From assembly GCA_030150965.1 (NCBI GenBank), contig JASLEW010000757.1, positions 1 through 15,821 of the forward strand: DNA of 15,821 nt, in the 5' to 3' direction. The position numbers were made by a program, and so were the translations under genes. Shown one piece after another: positions 13,381 to 15,821 of this stretch (the first letter of the stretch is position 1; every line of letters starts with the position of its first letter). This DNA comes from Thermoanaerobaculia bacterium (GTDB lineage: Bacteria; Acidobacteriota; Thermoanaerobaculia; Multivoradales; UBA5704). The notes under the pieces were generated by a model. It made no database searches, was not told the DNA's origin, and saw only the letters and a list, made by a program, of their open reading frames with translations.

Positions 13381-13414
13381 AGCGTTGGGTCACAACTCGT
13401 TGTGCGCTCACGCT
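13381..13414 (+). promoter_or_regulatory. Symmetric dyad just upstream of the 255-residue membrane protein gene
   Basis: The inner palindrome CACAAC-TC-GTTGTG (13391-13404) is flanked at equal 5-base distances by AGCGT (13381-13385) and ACGCT (13410-13414), which are also complementary. The 34-base element ends 13 bases before the ATG and next to the ribosome site AAAGGGGG (13416-13423). It could be an operator for a dimeric regulator or an mRNA hairpin affecting translation. It is AT-richer than its surroundings. Confidence 0.4.
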
Positions 13415-13427
13415 GAAAGGGGGCTTC

Positions 13428-14195
13428 ATGACCGTCCAATCTCCGCCGGCGGCGCCGCCGCCGGCAGCACCGAAGAAGGGGCTCGGACCGCTGGGCTGGG
13501 TGGCGATCGGCTGCGGCGTCATCATCCTCATCTGTGGCGTCATCTTCATCGCCGCGGGCTACCTCTTCAAGACCCGGGTGGTCGATCCGTTCAAGAAGAA
13601 CCCGTCGCTGACCGCGGCCAAGATGGTCATCGCCGCCAACCCCGACCTCGACCTGGTCAAGGAGGACGACGAGACGGGCACGCTCACCATCCACAACAAG
13701 AAGACCAACGAGACGGTGACGGTCAACCTCGAGGATGCCAAGAGCGGCAACTTCAAGTTCTCGTCCGCGAGCGGCAACGGATCGGCGACCATGACCCTGG
13801 GCAAGGACGGGCTCACGGTCAAGGCGCAGGACGCCAACGGCCAGGTCTCGACCTACACCGCCGGCGCCGGCGCCGCCAGCCTGCCGTCCTGGCTGCCCAC
13901 CTATCCGGGCGCCACGGTCAAGGGCGGCTTCACCTCCAACTCGGCGACCCAATCGGCGCAGACCTTTTCGCTCACCACCACCGACCCGCCGGAGAAGGTG
14001 CTCGCCTTCTACCAGGACCGGCTCAAGGCCAACGGCCTGACGGTGCAGCCGGTGACCACCATGGCGACGGGCGGGCAGACCAGCTCCGGCCTGGTGAGCG
14101 CCGAGTCCCCCGACAAGACGCGGCACGCGCAGGTCATCGTGGGACAGGCCAACGGCGAGACCACGGCGGCGATCACCTACGAAGAGAAGCACTGA
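13428..14195 (+). CDS. Membrane-anchored protein of unknown function, single N-terminal helix
   Basis: This 255-residue protein starts with a Pro-rich cytosolic stretch (residues 1-18), then one strong membrane helix (20-46, LGWVAIGCGVIILICGVIF), and places about 205 residues outside. Two extracytoplasmic parts can be told apart. One, around 60-150, is Lys/Asp/Thr-rich with repeated short beta-like stretches (GTLTIHNKKTNETVTVNLED). The other, 152-255, starts LPSWLPTYPGATVKGGF and continues FSLTTTDPPEKVLAFYQDRL. I recall WLPxYPGA ... DPxEKVxxFYxDxLK proteins from Acidobacteriota, but I cannot name a family. AAAGGGGG (13416-13423) supports the ATG. Lys/Thr/Asn content is higher than in the neighbours, which fits an exported protein. 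Confidence 0.82.
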   Translation: MTVQSPPAAPPPAAPKKGLGPLGWVAIGCGVIILICGVIFIAAGYLFKTRVVDPFKKNPSLTAAKMVIAANPDLDLVKEDDETGTLTIHNKKTNETVTVNLEDAKSGNFKFSSASGNGSATMTLGKDGLTVKAQDANGQVSTYTAGAGAASLPSWLPTYPGATVKGGFTSNSATQSAQTFSLTTTDPPEKVLAFYQDRLKANGLTVQPVTTMATGGQTSSGLVSAESPDKTRHAQVIVGQANGETTAAITYEEKH

Positions 14196-14248
14196 GCCCT
14201 GGCTTCCCTTCCCTCAAGCGACCCCCGGCGATGAAGTTGGGCGCAGTG

Positions 14249-14297
14249 CCCCCTTCCCCCCCGGAGGGGTGGGAAGGGGGTTGGGGGGATGGGGGGG
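14249..14297 (+). terminator. GC-rich hairpin with overlapping G-quadruplex-type run between convergent genes
   Basis: CCCCCTTCCC (14249-14258) pairs perfectly with GGGAAGGGGG (14271-14280); after one mismatch three more pairs close a GGAG loop. The right arm starts a series of five G-runs (14266-14269, 14271-14273, 14276-14280, 14283-14288, 14291-14297) separated by 1-2 bases, which fits a G-quadruplex. It lies between two converging genes, where a terminator is expected. No T-run follows. Confidence 0.5.
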
Positions 14298-14319
14298 CGA
14301 TCCGATCGACGCCGGTAGG

Positions 14320-14368
14320 CTGCCCGACACTCCTGAGCTCCGAAGGCGCTATCGGACGAACCGGGCAG
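14320..14368 (-). terminator. Nested inverted repeat downstream of the MFS gene
   Basis: CTGCCCG (14320-14326) is complementary to CGGGCAG (14362-14368). Inside it TCCGA (14339-14343) is complementary to TCGGA (14352-14356). The element lies 26 bases past the MFS stop and could end that transcript. The stems are short and separated, so support is limited. Apart from these elements 14196-14393 shows no gene. Confidence 0.25.
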
Positions 14369-14393
14369 GTGGTTCCCTGCGAAAAGAGAACGA

Positions 14394-15761
14394 TCACTCG
14401 AGCAGCGGCCGGCCGCGGGTCTCGACCGTCCAGGGCAGCACGGCGAGGCCGATGAGCGGCACGAAGCCGACGAAGAAGAGGGCCGAGATGGCGCTGGTCA
14501 GCGCCTGCGCGCCGCCGCGCGCCGCGATGCTGCCCACGAGGAGCGGTCCGGCGGCGGCGATGATGCGGCCGATGTTGTAGCAGAAACCGGCGCCGGTGCC
14601 GCGCAGGCGGGTGGGGAACAGCTCCGGCAGGTAGTAGGTGAAGCTGCCGAGGACGCCGAAGACGGTCAGCCCGATCAGGAAGTACATCGCCAGGCGGGTC
14701 TCCGGCGCCAGGTCGAGCCCGAAGCTCAGCAGCACGGCGGCGGCCGAGGCGGTCCAGTAGATGCCGTACATGACCCGGCGGCCGAGGAGCTTCGCCGCCG
14801 GGATGGTGAGCAGCGTGCCGAGCAGGCCGCCGACGTTGAAGTAGTTGGTGGCCACGGTCTTCCAGTGCTCGACCAGCGCCAGGGTGGCGGCGCGGTCGAT
14901 CCCCCGCGCCCTGGCGGCGACCTGCGCCAGGCCGCTGCTGATGACCGGCAGGAAGGCGTTGCAGCTCCACCAGGTGAGCAGGGCCACCACCGCCATCAGG
15001 AACCCCGACAGGGTCACCGCCCGCTGTCCCGGCGCGAACAGCTCGCGCAGCCGCGGCCTCGCGGCGACGGCGCGCGTGCTCTGCCAGCGCTCCGGCTCGC
15101 GCAGGAAGAGGCGCACCGCGAGCGCTGCGACGATCGGCGCCAGGCCGGCGAGGAAGACGTAGCGCCAGGAGGTCTGCGGGTCGGCCTTGAGCCACGAGCC
15201 GGCGATCTGGAAGTTGACGAAGGTGGCGAGGAAGAGGCCGAGCGGCGCCGAGGTGTAGAGCAGCGCGCCGGCCTCGACCCGCCGCCTCTCCGGCACCACC
15301 TCGGCCACCATCGCGGCGCCGGCCGCCCACTCGCCGCCGATGCCGAGGCTCGCCAGCAGCCGGCAGAGCGCCAGCACCCAGAGGCTGGGCGCCGCGGCGC
15401 AGGCGGCGGTCCCCAGGGCGTAGACCACGATGGTGAGCAGCAGCGTCCGGGTGCGGCCGATGCGGTCGGCCAGCTGCCCGAAGAGGACGCCGCCGGCCGC
15501 CCAGCCGACCAGCAGCAGCGAGGTCATGATCCCGGTCCAGAGGAGCGTCGCCGACCGCGCCGCCGGCGTGCCGATGGTCAGGCCGAGCAGCGTCGGCACG
15601 CAGTTGGGGGCGACGAAGTTGAACAGCAGCGCGTCGCAGGCGTCGAAGCCCCAGCCCAGCCAGGCGGCGAAGAGCACCGTCCACTGGTAGCCGTTCATGT
15701 CGAGCAGCCGGCGGCCCGGGAGCAGGCCCCGGGAGCCGGCGGATTCGCTGGGCAGGCTCAT
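14394..15761 (-). CDS. MFS transporter, sugar/aromatic-acid:H+ symporter-like (SHS type)
   Basis: This 455-residue inner-membrane protein has about twelve hydrophobic segments. Helix 1 carries the acidic pair of the sialate/lactate/aromatic-acid symporter groups (LGWGFDACDALLF, D40 and D43). The loop 2-3 signature GQLADRIGR is at 95-103. SLGIGGEWAAGAAMVAEVVP (138-157) and the loop 8-9 equivalent PELFPTRLRGTGAGF are typical of metabolite:H+ symporters. The substrate cannot be read from sequence; small carboxylates, aromatic acids or sugars are possible. The ATG at 15761 has no ribosome site but a -10-like box 10 bases upstream; the next Met, at residue 22 (15698), also lacks one and would still include helix 1. 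It converges on the 255-residue membrane protein gene. Confidence 0.88.
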   Translation of the reverse strand: MSLPSESAGSRGLLPGRRLLDMNGYQWTVLFAAWLGWGFDACDALLFNFVAPNCVPTLLGLTIGTPAARSATLLWTGIMTSLLLVGWAAGGVLFGQLADRIGRTRTLLLTIVVYALGTAACAAAPSLWVLALCRLLASLGIGGEWAAGAAMVAEVVPERRRVEAGALLYTSAPLGLFLATFVNFQIAGSWLKADPQTSWRYVFLAGLAPIVAALAVRLFLREPERWQSTRAVAARPRLRELFAPGQRAVTLSGFLMAVVALLTWWSCNAFLPVISSGLAQVAARARGIDRAATLALVEHWKTVATNYFNVGGLLGTLLTIPAAKLLGRRVMYGIYWTASAAAVLLSFGLDLAPETRLAMYFLIGLTVFGVLGSFTYYLPELFPTRLRGTGAGFCYNIGRIIAAAGPLLVGSIAARGGAQALTSAISALFFVGFVPLIGLAVLPWTVETRGRPLLE

Positions 15762-15771
15762 CGGCGGCGCG

Positions 15772-15777
15772 AATATA
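15772..15777 (-). promoter_or_regulatory. -10-like box close to the MFS start codon
   Basis: On the minus strand TATATT (15777-15772) matches the -10 consensus in five of six positions and ends 10 bases before the ATG. Transcription from it would leave a leader of only about 4 bases, so the message would be nearly leaderless, in line with the missing Shine-Dalgarno site. Its -35 region would fall inside the inverted repeat at the window end. Confidence 0.4.
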
Positions 15778-15778
15778 G

Positions 15779-15821
15779 CAGCTGCCTCGGCGGCCGGGCC
15801 AGCCGGCCGGCGAGGCAGCTG
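15779..15821. repeat. Perfect 11-bp inverted repeat at the window end
   Basis: CAGCTGCCTCG (15779-15789) and CGAGGCAGCTG (15811-15821) are exact reverse complements. A second pair, GGCCGG (15792-15797) and CCGGCC (15803-15808), nests inside and leaves a 5-base loop. The element abuts the MFS -10 box and reaches the last base, so it may extend further. It could be an operator, or the terminator of a gene beyond the window. Confidence 0.5.

Overview
The window is very GC-rich, roughly three quarters G+C by eye, and densely packed with protein genes. I see no rRNA, tRNA, CRISPR array, insertion sequence or phage gene. The mix of genes suggests an environmental, high-GC, free-living bacterium: assimilatory sulfite reduction with its own siroheme synthesis, a periplasmic molybdopterin/cytochrome b pair, a large secreted Asp-box propeller protein, a Uma2 nuclease and BrnTA. 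I lean weakly towards Acidobacteriota, but no marker gene here settles it.

Region 1 (about 1-5341, plus strand) is a tight five-gene operon. It encodes a siroheme/4Fe-4S sulfite (or nitrite) reductase, a 4Fe-4S adenylylsulfate (APS) reductase CysH, an unrecognised protein of about 222 residues, a precorrin-2 dehydrogenase/ferrochelatase, and a uroporphyrinogen-III C-methyltransferase (CobA). The last two correspond to the two halves of CysG, split into separate genes that overlap by ATGA. The operon would take APS to sulfide and also make the siroheme that the reductase needs. The CobA is unusual: a Gly-rich tandem-repeat block of about 98 residues interrupts its catalytic domain.

Region 2 (5342-6086, plus) holds a possible 55-residue membrane ORF and then a brnT-brnA toxin-antitoxin pair. 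The AT-rich, palindrome-rich start of brnT suggests an autoregulated and possibly leaderless transcript.

Region 3 (6076-11734, minus) holds several units. One is a cytochrome b561-like membrane protein, a Tat-exported sulfite-oxidase-fold molybdoenzyme, and a 62-residue ORF that looks like a detached C-terminal piece of a GH127/DUF1680 protein. Next is apaH (diadenosine tetraphosphatase). Last is an 855-residue secreted propeller protein that ends just before a perfect 14-bp hairpin.

Region 4 (11817-14195, plus) runs away from the propeller gene. It holds a small membrane protein, a GNAT acetyltransferase, a Uma2-family nuclease and a membrane-anchored protein of unknown function. A symmetric dyad lies just before the last of these. 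A GC-rich hairpin with a G-quadruplex-type run separates it from region 5, an MFS symporter on the minus strand (14394-15761). The window ends inside or at a perfect 11-bp inverted repeat upstream of that gene.

A recurring oddity is the accretion of low-complexity sequence: Gly-rich in the 222-residue protein and CobA, Ala/Thr-rich in the precorrin-2 dehydrogenase tail, and Ala/Thr/Pro-rich at the cytochrome b N-terminus. No complete, clearly new defence or mobile system is visible. The best candidates for novelty are the CobA insertion, the unknown operon protein, the 62-residue domain fragment and the 255-residue membrane-anchored protein.
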